Part shown: one piece after another, positions 45,176 through 56,868 of the stretch | How the letters are laid out: each line of letters begins with the position of its first letter | Position numbering within the stretch: the stretch's first letter is position 1 | NCBI GenBank assembly: GCA_016192145.1 | Contig: JACPUT010000006.1 | Location: forward strand, 558,001-622,000 | Direction of reading: 5' to 3' | Length of the DNA stretch: 64,000 nucleotides | Source: Acidobacteriota bacterium | GTDB lineage: Bacteria; Acidobacteriota; Holophagae; Holophagales; Holophagaceae | Translations under genes and position numbers: made by a program | The notes under the pieces: model-generated | What the model was told of the DNA's origin: nothing | What the model saw: the letters and a program-made list of their open reading frames with translations, nothing else | The model's database searches: none

Positions 45176-45771
45176 CCACCCAACCGGAAGTGGGGCTCCT
45201 CCTGCTCACGGGAGGCCGGGGCCAGCGCCTGGGAGGGCCGAAGCACGATCGGGAGCATCCCTTGGGCGGCACCTGGGGCGGGCACCTCGTCCGGGTCTTC
45301 GAATCCGTCTTCTCGGGCGGCCCCGTGGAGATCCTGGGAGCGCCCTTGCCCGACCGCCCGGAGTTGCCCCAGGTGGAGGATCCCCGCGAGGGGCCTGCCG
45401 TGGCGTTGAGGGCTTGGGCGTCCCTGGGCCGGGGGGCGGGGGCCCTGCGTTGGTGGGTGGTGGCTTGCGATCTTCCCCGCTGGTCGGAAGGGGAACTTCG
45501 GGCCTGGTGGGCCCAGGCCCGCGCCGCCGACCCGGGGGCGGAGGCCTGGGTGGTGGCCGAGGTGGATGGCCGAATGCAGCCCCTGGGCGGGTTCCTGCCC
45601 GCGGCCCTGGTCCCGGCCCTTTTCCACGTTCAGACGCCGCGGCTCGTGGACCTGTGGGGGGCCCTCCCGGGCCGGGTGGTCCCCACCGGGGGAGACCCCT
45701 GGATCGATGTGGACGAACCCGAGGCCCTCGCACGGTTTCTTCAGCGCGGTTTGATCCAAGAGCAACCTTGA
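45172..45771 (+). CDS. MobA-like molybdenum cofactor guanylyltransferase
   Basis: The 199-residue product has the nucleotidyltransferase signature LLTGGRGQRLGGPKHD near residue 11, VACDLP (metal-binding Asp) near 99 and a terminal WIDVDEPEALARFL resembling the MobA NTPED end. MobA joins GMP to molybdopterin, making the MGD cofactor needed by NarG, whose gene cluster begins 200 bases later. The sequence is quite divergent, so another NTP-transferase is possible. The start is a TTG overlapping the upstream stop; a GTG at 45190 is an alternative. Confidence 0.65.
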   Translation: MTTQPEVGLLLLTGGRGQRLGGPKHDREHPLGGTWGGHLVRVFESVFSGGPVEILGAPLPDRPELPQVEDPREGPAVALRAWASLGRGAGALRWWVVACDLPRWSEGELRAWWAQARAADPGAEAWVVAEVDGRMQPLGGFLPAALVPALFHVQTPRLVDLWGALPGRVVPTGGDPWIDVDEPEALARFLQRGLIQEQP

Positions 45772-45828
45772 AATCTAAGGGAACCCGCATGATTTCTTGC
45801 TCCGGGTGTGATCGCACCAAAAGACAAA

Positions 45829-45842
45829 GTGATCCGAATCAC
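45829..45842. promoter_or_regulatory. CRP/FNR-type palindrome before the nar-act operon
   Basis: GTGATCCGAATCAC is a 14-bp dyad with GTGAT and ATCAC half-sites separated by 4 bases, the geometry of FNR/DNR/FixK boxes (TTGAT-N4-ATCAA). A second, near-symmetric GGTGTGATCGCACC stands just upstream at 45805-45818. They lie 147-184 bases before the first gene of the operon. The same sequence, with one base changed, precedes the small cytochrome at 62141. Confidence 0.65.
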
Positions 45843-45988
45843 GGGGCGCTGACCCGATAAATGGGAAGCAATTTTGAGGAAGCCGGCCCATTCCCCACCT
45901 GGGGGATCGTCTGGCAGAGCCTGGACCGCATGGGGCGGTCCTATTTGCGGCTCGATTCCGGATCAATTCATCCTTTTAGGGGGATCCG

Positions 45989-46792
45989 ATGTTCAACGGG
46001 AAGGGCAGGGGGCGGACATTGCTCAGCCTGGCCCTCGTGTCGGTGGGTCTCGTGGCCCAGGACGCGGAGGCCCAGTTCAAGAAGCAGTGCATGAGCTGCC
46101 ACACCGTGGGTGCCGGGGCGAAGGTGGGCCCCGATCTCAAGGGCCTGGCCGAGCGCCGCACCAAGGATTGGGCTACGGGCTTCATGATGGCGCCCGGCAG
46201 CTACCTGGACCGCGGTGATGCCACGGCCACGGAACTCCTGAAGGCGGCCAACGGCGTGAAGATGCCCGATCTCGGGATCACCGCCGGTGAGGCCGAGGCC
46301 ATTTGGAAGCTGGTCGACGATGCGACGAAGGCCGGCAAGGTCATCGGCAGCGCGGGCATCGCCCGCCCCGTCACCCCCGCCGATATCGCGAACGGCCGCC
46401 TGCTCTTCGAAGGCCGGAAGCACTTCGCCAAGGGCGCCCCCGCCTGCCTCTCTTGCCACAGCGCCTCCAGCGCGGGCTTCGCGGGCGGCGGCAGCCTCGG
46501 CCCCGATCTCACGGCCGTGAGCGGCAAGATGGGCAAGGGCCTCGCCAGCGCCATCGAGACGCCCGCCTTCCCCACCATGCAGAACGTCTTCGCCAAGGCT
46601 CCCTTGACGGCGGAGGAGGCCTTCCAGGTGGCGGCCTTCCTCGGCAGCGTGAGCAAGGAACCTCCGGCGAAGAAGGACATCATGCTGCCCATCGTCGGCC
46701 TCATCGGCCTCGTGGGCGGCCTGCAGATCAGCCGCATCGTGGCCCGCCGCCGCTTCAAGGGCGTGCGTTCCCAACTGAAGCCGAAGGCGTAA
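45989..46792 (+). CDS. Membrane-anchored di-heme cytochrome c, NarC-like
   Basis: The 267-residue product has a signal peptide (residues 1-28), two CXXCH heme sites (CMSCH near 34, CLSCH near 152) with Met-bearing segments after them ([14 protein letters not shown]), and a C-terminal TM helix (about 231-252) followed by a basic tail. In Thermus the nar operon also begins with a di-heme cytochrome gene, narC, and the order here is similar. It may pass electrons between the quinol system, ACIII and periplasmic partners. The AGGAG-preceded narG starts 11 bases after its stop. Confidence 0.8.
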   Translation: MFNGKGRGRTLLSLALVSVGLVAQDAEAQFKKQCMSCHTVGAGAKVGPDLKGLAERRTKDWATGFMMAPGSYLDRGDATATELLKAANGVKMPDLGITAGEAEAIWKLVDDATKAGKVIGSAGIARPVTPADIANGRLLFEGRKHFAKGAPACLSCHSASSAGFAGGGSLGPDLTAVSGKMGKGLASAIETPAFPTMQNVFAKAPLTAEEAFQVAAFLGSVSKEPPAKKDIMLPIVGLIGLVGGLQISRIVARRRFKGVRSQLKPKA

Positions 46793-46802
46793 GGAGTCGA
46801 CG

Positions 46803-49800
46803 ATGAGCACGAAGACGAGCCACTGGATCACCGACGTCATCGATCCCGAAAAACGTTCCTGGGAGGACTTCTACCGGAACCGCTGGCAGCACGACAAAGT
46901 CGTCCGCAGCACCCACGGCGTGAACTGCACCGGCAGTTGCAGCTGGAACATCTACGTCAAGGAAGGCATCGTCACCTGGGAGTTCCAGGCCGTCGATTAC
47001 CCCGAGCTGGAAGCGGGCATCCCGCCCTACGAGCCCCGCGGCTGCCAGCGCGGCATCTCCTTCAGCTGGTACCTCTACAGCCCCATCCGCGTGAAGTACC
47101 CCATGGTGCGCGGCGCCCTGCTCGACCTCTGGGAAGAGGCCAAGTCCAAGTCCACGGATCCCGTGGAAGCCTGGGGCTGGCTGCAGGCCGATCCCGAGCG
47201 CCGGGCCCGCTACCAGCGCGCCCGCGGCAAGGGCGGCTTCCGCCGCACCAGCTGGGACAAGGCCCTGGAGCTGGTGGCCGCTTCCAACATCCACACGGTG
47301 AAGGCCCACGGCCCCGACCGCATCATCGGCTTCAGCCCCATCCCCGCCATGTCCATGCTCAGCTACGCGGCGGGCAGCCGTTACCTGCAGCTCCTGGGCG
47401 GCGTGAACCTCAGCTTCTACGACTGGTACTGCGATCTGCCGCCCTCCAGCCCCGAGATGTGGGGCGAGCAGACGGACGTGAACGAGAGCGCCGACTGGTA
47501 CAACGCCAAGTACCTGGCCGTCATGGGCGCCAACCTCAACATGACCCGCACGCCCGATTGCCACTTCGCGGCAGAAGCGCGCCACAACGGCACGAAGATG
47601 GTGGTGTTCAGCCCCGACTTCAACCAGGTCGCCAAGTACGCGGATGAGTGGATGGCCCTGCACCAGGGCCAGGACGGCGCCTTCTGGATGGCCGTGAACC
47701 ACGTGATCCTCACCGAGGCCCACCACCAGAAGCAGGTGCCCTACTTCATGGACTACATGAAGAAGTACACCGACGCCCCCTTCCTCGTGGAGCTCACGCC
47801 CATCGAGGGCGGCTACCGCCCCGGCCAGCTCCTCCGCGCGGGAACGATCGACCGCTACAAGGATGAAGAGCACGGCGAGTGGAAGTTCCTCATGTGGGAC
47901 GAGACCACCCAGACCCCCAAGATGCCCAAGGGCAGCATGGGCCACCGCTGGGGCAAGGAGCAGGGCGTCTGGAACCTCCTCCTGGAGGACAAGGACGGCT
48001 CCGCCATCGCGCCCAAGCTCACCTTCCTGGGGGACGGTGCCGTGCAGGTGCAGTTCGACGACTTCGCGGAAGACGCGACGCTCATGCGCGGCGTGCCCGT
48101 GAAGAAGCTGAAGCTGTCCGACGGCACGGAGACGATCGTCACCACCGCCTACGACCTGCTCATGGCCCAGTTTGGCGTGAATCGCGGCCTGGAAGGCGCG
48201 TACCCCGCCTCCTACGACGTGGAGAACGCCCCCTACACGCCCGCCTGGCAGGAGAAGAAGACCGGCCTCAGCCGCAAGGATTGCATCCGCTTCGCCCGCG
48301 AGTGGGCCCGCACCGCCGAGCTCACCGAAGGCAAGTGCATGGTGATCATCGGCGCAGGCATCAACCACTGGTACCACAACAACCTGATCTACCGCGCCGC
48401 CCAGCAGGCCCTCGTCTTCACGGGCTGCGTCGGCAAGAACGGCGGCGGCTTGGCTCACTACGTGGGCCAGGAAAAACTGGCCATGGTCGGTTCCTGGAGC
48501 GCCATCGCGCTCGCCAAGGACTGGATGCCCGCCCAGCGCCTCATGAACGGCCCCAGCTTCCACTACGTCCACAGCGACCAGTGGCGCTACGAGAAGGAAT
48601 TCAGCCAGTACCACCCGACCCCGGATGGAAGCCCCCTCACCCAGGGCCATACCATGAACATGCAGACCCTCGCTGTCCGCAATGGCTGGCTTCCCTTCTA
48701 CCCCCAGTTCGACACGAACCCCGTGGAGTTCGTGAAGGAGGCCAAGCGCAAGGGCGCCAAGGATGAGCAGGGCGTGGTGGATTTCACCGTGAAGTCCCTC
48801 AAGGACCGCACCCTCAATTTCTCCGTGGATGATCCCGACGCCGAGGTGAACTGGCCTCGCATCTGGTTCATCTGGCGCGGCAATGCCATTGGCACCAGCG
48901 CCAAGGGGCATGAGTTCTTCCTCAAGCACTACCTGGGCACGCACACCAACGCCATCGCCGAGGAAGTGGCCGAGGGCACGCTGAAGGACGTGGTGTGGCG
49001 TCCTGCCGTCGAGGGCAAGTACGACCTCGTGGTGGACCTCAACTTCCGCATGGATACCTCCGCCCTCTACAGCGACGTGGTGCTCCCCACCGCCTCCTGG
49101 TACGAGAAGTGCGATCTCAACACCACGGACATGCACGGCTTCATCAATCCGCTGTCCGCCGCCATTCCGCCCGTGTGGGAATCCAAGAGCGACTGGGACA
49201 TCTTCAAGGCCGTGGCCCTGAAGGTCTCCGAGCTCTCCAAGACCCACCTGCCCAACCCCATCGAGGATCTGGTCTCCAGTCCCATCTCCCATGACAGCCC
49301 CGGTGAAATCAGCCAGCGCCACATCCGGGATTGGCGGGCCGGGGAGTGCGAGGCCATTCCGGGCAAGACCATGCCGGGCTTCAAGGTGGTCACCCGCGAC
49401 TACACCAAGATCCATGAGCGCTACTGCGCCTTCGGCCCAGATGCCCGCAAGGGCCTCGGCGCCCACGGCGTGAAGTACGAAGTGGCCGACGTCTACGACA
49501 AGTACGCCCAGGAGCACAGCTCCAAGATGGTGGATGGCGTCCGCTGCCCCAGCCTGGAGGAGGCCGAAGAGGCCGCCGACGTGCTGCTGCACTTCGCCCC
49601 CGAAGCCAACGGCGAGCTCGCCTACCGCGCTTACGAGTACATGGAAGGGCGCACGGGGGTGAAGCTCACCCAGCTGGCCGAGAAGAATCGCGGCACCCTG
49701 CAGACCTACAAGACCCTGCAGACCCAGCCCCGGCGCGTCATCAACAGCCCCATCTGGTCCGGCATCGTGGACGAGAAGCGGCCCTACAGCCCCTTCACTT

Positions 49801-50420
49801 ACAACGTGGAGCACATGGTGCCCTGGCGCACGCTCACGGGCCGCCAGCACCTCTACCTGGATCACGATGGCTACCTGGCCTTCGGCGAGCACCTGCCCAC
49901 CTACAAGCCCACGCCGCCCTCCATGGTGCTGGGTGATCTCAAGATCAGCCAGGAGCAGGGCCCCACGCTGCGCCTGAACTACCTGACCCCCCACGGGAAG
50001 TGGCACATCCACTCCACCTACGGAGATACCGAGCGCATGCTCACGCTCTCCCGCGGCGCCGAGCCCGTCTGGCTCAGTGAGGAGGATGCCGCCTCCATCG
50101 GCATCGCCGACAACGACTGGGTGGAAGTGCACAACGACAACGGCGCCGTGGTCACCCGCGCCAACGTCAGCGCCCGCATCCCCAAGGGCGCCTGCATCAT
50201 CTACCACGCCACGGAGCGCACCTACTCCGTGCCCAAGTCCGAGACCCGCGGCTACCGTCGCGCGGGCATGAACAACAGCCTCACGCGCACCCGCCTGAAG
50301 CCCAACCTCATGGTGGGTGGCTACGGCCAGTTCTCATACCACTTCAACTACTGGGGCCCCACGGGCGTGAACCGCGAGACCACGGTGTATGTCCGCAAGC
50401 TCGACCGGCTGGTCTGGTAG
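46803..50420 (+). CDS. narG: Respiratory nitrate reductase alpha subunit NarG
   Basis: Catalytic subunit that reduces nitrate to nitrite at a Mo-bis-MGD centre. The 1205-residue product closely follows E. coli NarG (1247 residues) through the N-terminal half. The FS0 cluster ligands are H38, C42, C46 and C81 (spacing H-x3-C-x3-C-x34-C), and the molybdenum-ligand Asp is D211 in the YCDLPP segment. There is no twin-arginine signal, so the active site faces the cytoplasm. AAGGAG precedes the ATG. A hairpin repeat separates it from narH. Confidence 0.97.
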   Translation: MSTKTSHWITDVIDPEKRSWEDFYRNRWQHDKVVRSTHGVNCTGSCSWNIYVKEGIVTWEFQAVDYPELEAGIPPYEPRGCQRGISFSWYLYSPIRVKYPMVRGALLDLWEEAKSKSTDPVEAWGWLQADPERRARYQRARGKGGFRRTSWDKALELVAASNIHTVKAHGPDRIIGFSPIPAMSMLSYAAGSRYLQLLGGVNLSFYDWYCDLPPSSPEMWGEQTDVNESADWYNAKYLAVMGANLNMTRTPDCHFAAEARHNGTKMVVFSPDFNQVAKYADEWMALHQGQDGAFWMAVNHVILTEAHHQKQVPYFMDYMKKYTDAPFLVELTPIEGGYRPGQLLRAGTIDRYKDEEHGEWKFLMWDETTQTPKMPKGSMGHRWGKEQGVWNLLLEDKDGSAIAPKLTFLGDGAVQVQFDDFAEDATLMRGVPVKKLKLSDGTETIVTTAYDLLMAQFGVNRGLEGAYPASYDVENAPYTPAWQEKKTGLSRKDCIRFAREWARTAELTEGKCMVIIGAGINHWYHNNLIYRAAQQALVFTGCVGKNGGGLAHYVGQEKLAMVGSWSAIALAKDWMPAQRLMNGPSFHYVHSDQWRYEKEFSQYHPTPDGSPLTQGHTMNMQTLAVRNGWLPFYPQFDTNPVEFVKEAKRKGAKDEQGVVDFTVKSLKDRTLNFSVDDPDAEVNWPRIWFIWRGNAIGTSAKGHEFFLKHYLGTHTNAIAEEVAEGTLKDVVWRPAVEGKYDLVVDLNFRMDTSALYSDVVLPTASWYEKCDLNTTDMHGFINPLSAAIPPVWESKSDWDIFKAVALKVSELSKTHLPNPIEDLVSSPISHDSPGEISQRHIRDWRAGECEAIPGKTMPGFKVVTRDYTKIHERYCAFGPDARKGLGAHGVKYEVADVYDKYAQEHSSKMVDGVRCPSLEEAEEAADVLLHFAPEANGELAYRAYEYMEGRTGVKLTQLAEKNRGTLQTYKTLQTQPRRVINSPIWSGIVDEKRPYSPFTYNVEHMVPWRTLTGRQHLYLDHDGYLAFGEHLPTYKPTPPSMVLGDLKISQEQGPTLRLNYLTPHGKWHIHSTYGDTERMLTLSRGAEPVWLSEEDAASIGIADNDWVEVHNDNGAVVTRANVSARIPKGACIIYHATERTYSVPKSETRGYRRAGMNNSLTRTRLKPNLMVGGYGQFSYHFNYWGPTGVNRETTVYVRKLDRLVW

Positions 50421-50449
50421 GGGTCGGCCATGTACGAAGCAAAATCCTT

Positions 50450-50532
50450 TAACCGCGAATGCACGCGAATGTTCGCGAATGAGACCGCGGCAGTGCTTTT
50501 CCATTCGCGTTCATGCGCGTCATTCGCGGTTA
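50450..50532. repeat. Intergenic inverted repeat with ~9-bp internal period (CGCGAATGA type), copy 2
   Basis: The left arm (50450-50481) carries AACCGCGAAT-GCACGCGAAT-GTTCGCGAATG. The right arm (50502-50532) is its imperfect reverse complement (CATTCGCGTTCATGCGCGTCA and so on). The loop is about 20 bases. It lies inside the nar operon between narG and narH, and could form an mRNA hairpin. It shares its unit with the repeat at 41171. Confidence 0.85.
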
Positions 50533-50557
50533 CCCGCTTTTTGGTAGGGGGGTTCTG

Positions 50558-52047
<1,490 letters not shown>

Positions 52048-52048
<1 letters not shown>

Positions 52049-52677
52049 TGGTGCCCACTTTCAAGATCCTTCCCCGCTACGCGGAGCTGCTGGAATACCC
52101 CTCCGAGTCGCTTCCCGCCTTGGCCGCCTCCGTGGCCGATGAGCTGAAGTGGCAGCCCACCATCTGGCTCGATCTCCTGGAGGCCTTCGCCCTCGACGTC
52201 CAGCTCATCCCCAGGGGTGAGGTGGAGGAGATGTACACCCGCACCTTCGATCTGAATCCCAGCTGCACCATGGAAATCGGCTGGCACCTCTTCGGCGAGT
52301 CCTACAAGCGGGGCTCCTTCATGGCCAACGTGCGGGAATCACTCCGCACCCATGAGGTGGCGGAGGGCAGCTCCCTCCCGGATTACCTTCCGACCCTGCT
52401 GAGGCTCCTGCCGAAGCTCCGCCACGACGACGCCCAGGATCTCGTGCGGGATTGCATCCTGCCCGCCCTGGAAAAGCTGCGCGGGGCGGTGGGTGAGGGT
52501 GCGGGTCCCTACTCGAATCTGCTGGAATCCCTGCAACTGCTCTTGAAGGACCTCGCCCCCGGCGAGGGTGCTGCCATCACCACGGGCTGTGGATCCACTG
52601 AAGCCTCCGCTTCGGGCCACAGCTGCAGCTGCTCCCACTCCGAAACCAACGGGAAGGAGGCCCCCCATGCTCACTAA
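52048..52677 (+). CDS. narJ: Nitrate reductase assembly chaperone NarJ
   Basis: NarJ (TorD-like) binds the NarG N-terminus and helps insert the molybdenum cofactor; it is not part of the final complex. The 209-residue all-helical product has the typical LLEYPSESLPAL start and a YTRTFDLNPSCTMEIGWHLF segment. The last 30 residues are unusual: rich in Cys, His and Ser (GCGSTEASASGHSCSCSHSE). NarI starts 11 bases before its stop, so translation is coupled. Confidence 0.93.
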
Positions 52678-53368
52678 CACCTTCCTCTTCGTGGGGTATC
52701 CCTACCTGATGATCGTGCTCGCGATCCTCGTGAGCATCATCCGGTACCGGTACACGCCCTTCAGCTTCAGCAGCCTCTCCAGCCAGTTCCTGGAGAACGA
52801 CCAGCTCTACTGGGGCAGCAACTTCTGGCACTGGGGCATCGTCATCGTCCTCCTGGGCCACCTGACGGCCTTCCTGATGCCGGGTGCGATCCTCTCCTGG
52901 AACGCAAACCCCGTACGGCTTTTCCTGCTTGAGGCCACCGGCGTGACCATGGGCATGCTGGCCCTGTTGGGCCTCGTGAGCCTGCTGGTGCGGCGCCTCA
53001 CCCACTCCCGCATCAAGGTCGTCACCTCCACCATGGACGTGATCATCCTCGTTCTGCTCCTCGTCCAGGTGGTCTCCGGCTTGGATACCGCCCTTCGATA
53101 TCGCTGGGGCAGCTCCTGGTTCGCCACCAACGCCGCGCCCTACCTGCAGAGCCTCTTCTTCTTCAATCCCAAGCCCCAGTACGTGGCCTCGCTGCCCCTC
53201 GGCCCGAAGATCCACATGCTGTCCGCCTTCACGATCATCGGCCTCATCCCCTTCACCCGCCTGGTCCACTTCCTGGTGGTGCCCCTCCACTACCTGTGGC
53301 GAACGCCTCAATTGGTGATCTGGAACCGCAGGCCCGAGAAGCGCTTCAATTCCCAATCCGGGCGCTAG
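52667..53368 (+). CDS. narI: Nitrate reductase gamma (diheme cytochrome b) subunit NarI
   Basis: NarI oxidises quinol at the membrane and passes electrons through two b hemes to NarH. The 233-residue product has five TM helices, and the four heme-ligand His are conserved in spacing: the pair in WHWGIVIVLLGH (10 apart) and the pair in KIHMLSAF and RLVHF (18 apart), as in E. coli NarI. Start at 52667: AAGGAGG stands 7 bases before. The next gene, actA, begins 9 bases after the stop. Confidence 0.95.
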   Translation: MLTNTFLFVGYPYLMIVLAILVSIIRYRYTPFSFSSLSSQFLENDQLYWGSNFWHWGIVIVLLGHLTAFLMPGAILSWNANPVRLFLLEATGVTMGMLALLGLVSLLVRRLTHSRIKVVTSTMDVIILVLLLVQVVSGLDTALRYRWGSSWFATNAAPYLQSLFFFNPKPQYVASLPLGPKIHMLSAFTIIGLIPFTRLVHFLVVPLHYLWRTPQLVIWNRRPEKRFNSQSGR

Positions 53369-53377
53369 GAGCCTCCG

Positions 53378-53950
53378 ATGCAAATGCGAACCGTCCTCCT
53401 GACGGGCTTCGTGAGCGCGGCGTTGTCGCTCCTGGTGCTGGTCGTCACCGTGAACGGCCGGCTCCTGGGGGACAACAGCGGCTACAAGCCCGTCCAGCCC
53501 ATCGACTACTCCCACCGCGTTCACGCGGGGGACAACAAGATGGATTGCCAGTTCTGCCACCTCGGCGCCGAGAAGGGCCGGCACGCGGCGATCCCGCCCG
53601 TGTCCACCTGCCTCAAGTGCCATGAGCAGATCAAGAACAAGCCCAACACGAAGGAACCCAGCGCCGAGATCGCGAAGCTCCACCGGGCCGTCAAGGATGG
53701 CAAACCCGTGGAGTGGGTGCGCATCCACCGGCTACCCAGCTTCGTGTTCTTCAACCACAGCCGGCATGTGAACTCCGGTGTGGCCTGCCAGAGCTGCCAC
53801 GGGGAAGTCCAGGCCATGGACACCGTGGAGCAGGCGAAGGCCCACACCATGGGCGAATGCCTCGCCTGCCACCGCGAGCAGAACCAGAAGGCCATCGCCT
53901 CGGGCAAGCGCCCGGCGGCACCGACCGACTGCTCCGCCTGTCACTACTGA
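53378..53950 (+). CDS. actA: Alternative complex III subunit ActA (pentaheme cytochrome c)
   Basis: ActA is the membrane-anchored penta-heme subunit of alternative complex III (ACIII), a quinol:cytochrome c oxidoreductase unrelated to bc1. The 190-residue product has an N-terminal TM anchor (TVLLTGFVSAALSLLVLVV) and five heme sites: CQFCH, CLKCH, CQSCH, CLACH and CSACH. Size and heme count fit ActA. It starts right after narI and 11 bases before actB. Confidence 0.9.
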   Translation: MQMRTVLLTGFVSAALSLLVLVVTVNGRLLGDNSGYKPVQPIDYSHRVHAGDNKMDCQFCHLGAEKGRHAAIPPVSTCLKCHEQIKNKPNTKEPSAEIAKLHRAVKDGKPVEWVRIHRLPSFVFFNHSRHVNSGVACQSCHGEVQAMDTVEQAKAHTMGECLACHREQNQKAIASGKRPAAPTDCSACHY

Positions 53951-53961
53951 GGGGATTGCCC

Positions 53962-56868
53962 ATGCGATTTTGGAAGAGCATCCACTCCAAGAAGACGCCC
54001 AACCAGCGCCAGGACGAGTTCCCGGAAGAACTGCCCGTGGGGGAACCCAAGGTCGGTGAGGCCGTGCGCCACCTGAGCCGCCGGGATTTCTTCCGCTGGT
54101 CCGGTCTCGGTTTCGCCGTGAGCCTCGCCACCGGTTGCGACACCAAGAAATCCGAGAAGGCCCTGGCCCTCCTCCAGGGCCAGGAGGGCCAGGTTCCGGG
54201 CACGGATCTCTGGTACTCCACCACCTGCCCCGGTTGCAGCGCGGGCTGCGGCGCCGTGGCCAAGGTGCGGGATGGCCGCCCGATCAAGCTGGAGGGCAAT
54301 CCCGAGGATTCCCTCAGCCATGGCGGACTCTGCCCCGTGGGCCAAGCGCAGGTCCGCAGTCTCTACGATGGCGGCCGCCTGCGCACGCCCATCATGGCCG
54401 ACCACGAGGCCCACTGGGCCGACCTGGATCGGGATCTGGTGAGCCGTTTCGCCGATACCAAGGGCGGCAATGTCCGCGTCCTCAGCGGCAGCCTCGGCCC
54501 CAGCCAGCGCCGGGCCGTGCAGGCCTTCCTGGGCGGCTTCAAGGATGGCAAGCACGTCACCTACGACGCCCTCAGCCAGTCCGCCCTCGCGGAGGCCTAC
54601 GAGCGCACCCACGGGCAGCGCCTCGTGCCCGCCTACCAGCTCGCCAAGGCCGACCTCATCGTGGCCGTGGAAGCGGACTTCCTCGGCAGCTGGTTGAACC
54701 CCGCCGGCTTCGGCCGCGAGTATGCCTCACGCCGGAACGCCGACGCCCACATGAGCCGCCACATCCAGGTGGAGAGCGTGATGACGCTGGCCGGCTCCAA
54801 CGCCGACGAGCGCATCCGCGTGGCGCCCTCGGAGGCCGCCGCCTTCCTTGAACACCTGTGTTCCGCCATCGAGGGCGGCACGCCCATTCGCGTCTTGGAC
54901 GCGAATGGGAAGAAGAAAGCTCATGAGATCGCCGAGGCGCTGAAGGAGCATCAGGGCCGATGCCTCGTGCTCTGCGGAATGAATGATGTCCACGCCCAGA
55001 TCTTCACGGCCCGCCTGAACAAGGCCCTCGGGAACGAGGGCAACACCGTGGAGCTGGCCCGCCCCTCCCTGCAGAAGCAGGGAGATGACGCCGCCGTGCG
55101 CGCCCTCATCGCCGAGATGGCGGCGGGGCAGGTGGATGCCCTCGTGGTGCTGGGGGCCAACCCCGCCTACGAGCTCTCCGCCTTCGGGTTCAAGGAGGCT
55201 TACGCCAAGGTCAAGCTGCGGGTGGCCCTGTCCACCATGCCCGATGAGACCGCCTTCGCGTCCACCCACGTGGCCCCGGACCACCACGGCCTCGAGGCCT
55301 GGCGCGACGCGGAACCCGTGAAGGGCCGCTACCGCGTGAGCCAGCCCCTGCTGAATCCCCTCTTCGGGACCCGCGACGCTTCCGAGAGCCTCCTCCTCTG
55401 GGCCGGCGCCCCCACCACGGCTCAAGCGTGGGTCAAGTCCACCTTTGCGCTTTTCACCTCTGGCAAAACCGTAGGTTTTGCCAGCTGGGACGAACTGCTC
55501 CAAAAGGGCGGCGTCGACTTGGATCTGCCGGCCTCCGCACCGATCTACAAGGAAGATCGAAGCCGCACACAATCCGAATGGGCCGCCCTCAAGGCGGAGT
55601 CTGCAGAGTACGAGCTGCGCCTCTACGCCAAGGGCGGGATCCAGGAGGGCCGCGATGCCTTCAACCCCTGGCTCCAGGAGCTGCCGGACCCCATCACGAA
55701 GATCACCTGGGACAACTACGCCCAGCTGAGCCCGGCCACCGCCGAGCGGATGAAACTGGCGCAGGGCGACGTCGTCCGCCTCAAGGCCAAGGGCCTCGCG
55801 GACCTCGTGCTCCCCGTGGTCATCCAACCGGGCCTCCACGACAAGGCCGTGGGCGTGGCCCTCGGCTACGGCCGCACCCACGCGGGCAAGCATGGCACGG
55901 GCGTGGGCGGCGACGCCTATCCCTGGCTGGGCGCCGATCGCCATGCCCTTGAGGTGAGCCCCACGCCCCAGAAGGTGGAGTTGGCCTGCACGCAGGATCA
56001 CCACAACATGGAGGGCCGGGAGCTCGTCCGCGAGTTCGCCCTGGCGGGCTACCTCAAGGATCCCGCCTCCGCCCGCCCCATCGACGGCGGCGTGGGCAGC
56101 CCCGTGCAGCCCAGCATGTACACGCCCCACCCCAAGGGGCCCCACCACTGGGCCATGGTCATCGACCTTTCCAAGTGCTCGGGGTGCTCCTCCTGCGTCA
56201 TCGCCTGCCAGGCGGAGAACAACATCCCCGTCGTGGGCAAGGACGAGGTGCGCCGCAAGCGCGAGATGCACTGGATGCGCATCGACCGCTACTACACGGG
56301 CAACGAGCAGGATCCCCAGGTGGTGCACCAGCCCCTCATGTGCCAGCAGTGCGACAACGCCCCCTGCGAGAACGTCTGCCCCGTGGTGGCCACCGTCCAC
56401 AGTGAGGAGGGCCTCAACCAGCAGGTCTACAACCGCTGCGTGGGCACCCGCTACTGCGCCAACAACTGCCCCTACAAGACCCGCCGCTTCAACTGGTTCA
56501 ACTACGACCACGAGGACGTGGTGGAGCGCCTGGTGCTGAACCCCGACGTGACCGTCCGCTCCCGCGGCGTCATGGAGAAGTGCAGCTTCTGCATCCAGCG
56601 CATCCAATTGTCCAAGGCCACCGCCAAGAACGAGGGCCGCGAACTGAAGGATGGCGAGCTGAAGACGGCCTGCCAGCAGAGCTGCCCCGGCATGGCCATC
56701 GTGTTCGGCGACCTCCTCGATCCGAACAGCGACGTGGCGAAGGCCCTATCCGATCCCAAGCGCTACCAGGTGCTCGGTGAGCTGGGTGTCGCTCCGGCGG
56801 TGAACTACCTATCCAAGATCCGCAACGTCGAGTCTGCCGCCCCTGCCTCCGGAGGCCACCATGCATGA
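53962..56868 (+). CDS. actB: Alternative complex III subunit ActB (molybdopterin-fold plus iron-sulfur)
   Basis: The 968-residue product has an N-terminal Tat-like motif ([11 protein letters not shown], about residues 38-48) and a lipobox-like SLATGC near residue 59, then a molybdopterin oxidoreductase fold (about 70-700) with CPGCSAGC at its start. A C-terminal NarH-like domain carries clusters [39 protein letters not shown] and CSFCIQRI. In ACIII this subunit has Fe-S clusters but no Mo cofactor. The start at 53962 overlaps no upstream gene and fits the known N-terminus. Confidence 0.92.
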   Translation: MRFWKSIHSKKTPNQRQDEFPEELPVGEPKVGEAVRHLSRRDFFRWSGLGFAVSLATGCDTKKSEKALALLQGQEGQVPGTDLWYSTTCPGCSAGCGAVAKVRDGRPIKLEGNPEDSLSHGGLCPVGQAQVRSLYDGGRLRTPIMADHEAHWADLDRDLVSRFADTKGGNVRVLSGSLGPSQRRAVQAFLGGFKDGKHVTYDALSQSALAEAYERTHGQRLVPAYQLAKADLIVAVEADFLGSWLNPAGFGREYASRRNADAHMSRHIQVESVMTLAGSNADERIRVAPSEAAAFLEHLCSAIEGGTPIRVLDANGKKKAHEIAEALKEHQGRCLVLCGMNDVHAQIFTARLNKALGNEGNTVELARPSLQKQGDDAAVRALIAEMAAGQVDALVVLGANPAYELSAFGFKEAYAKVKLRVALSTMPDETAFASTHVAPDHHGLEAWRDAEPVKGRYRVSQPLLNPLFGTRDASESLLLWAGAPTTAQAWVKSTFALFTSGKTVGFASWDELLQKGGVDLDLPASAPIYKEDRSRTQSEWAALKAESAEYELRLYAKGGIQEGRDAFNPWLQELPDPITKITWDNYAQLSPATAERMKLAQGDVVRLKAKGLADLVLPVVIQPGLHDKAVGVALGYGRTHAGKHGTGVGGDAYPWLGADRHALEVSPTPQKVELACTQDHHNMEGRELVREFALAGYLKDPASARPIDGGVGSPVQPSMYTPHPKGPHHWAMVIDLSKCSGCSSCVIACQAENNIPVVGKDEVRRKREMHWMRIDRYYTGNEQDPQVVHQPLMCQQCDNAPCENVCPVVATVHSEEGLNQQVYNRCVGTRYCANNCPYKTRRFNWFNYDHEDVVERLVLNPDVTVRSRGVMEKCSFCIQRIQLSKATAKNEGRELKDGELKTACQQSCPGMAIVFGDLLDPNSDVAKALSDPKRYQVLGELGVAPAVNYLSKIRNVESAAPASGGHHA

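Noticed and set aside
46755-50207. A long minus-strand open frame opposite narG
   Set aside because: narG is unmistakable on the plus strand; the antisense frame is a composition artefact.
50421-50557. The hairpin between narG and narH as an operon-ending terminator
   Set aside because: There is no T-run, and narH follows in the same direction and is needed with narG.
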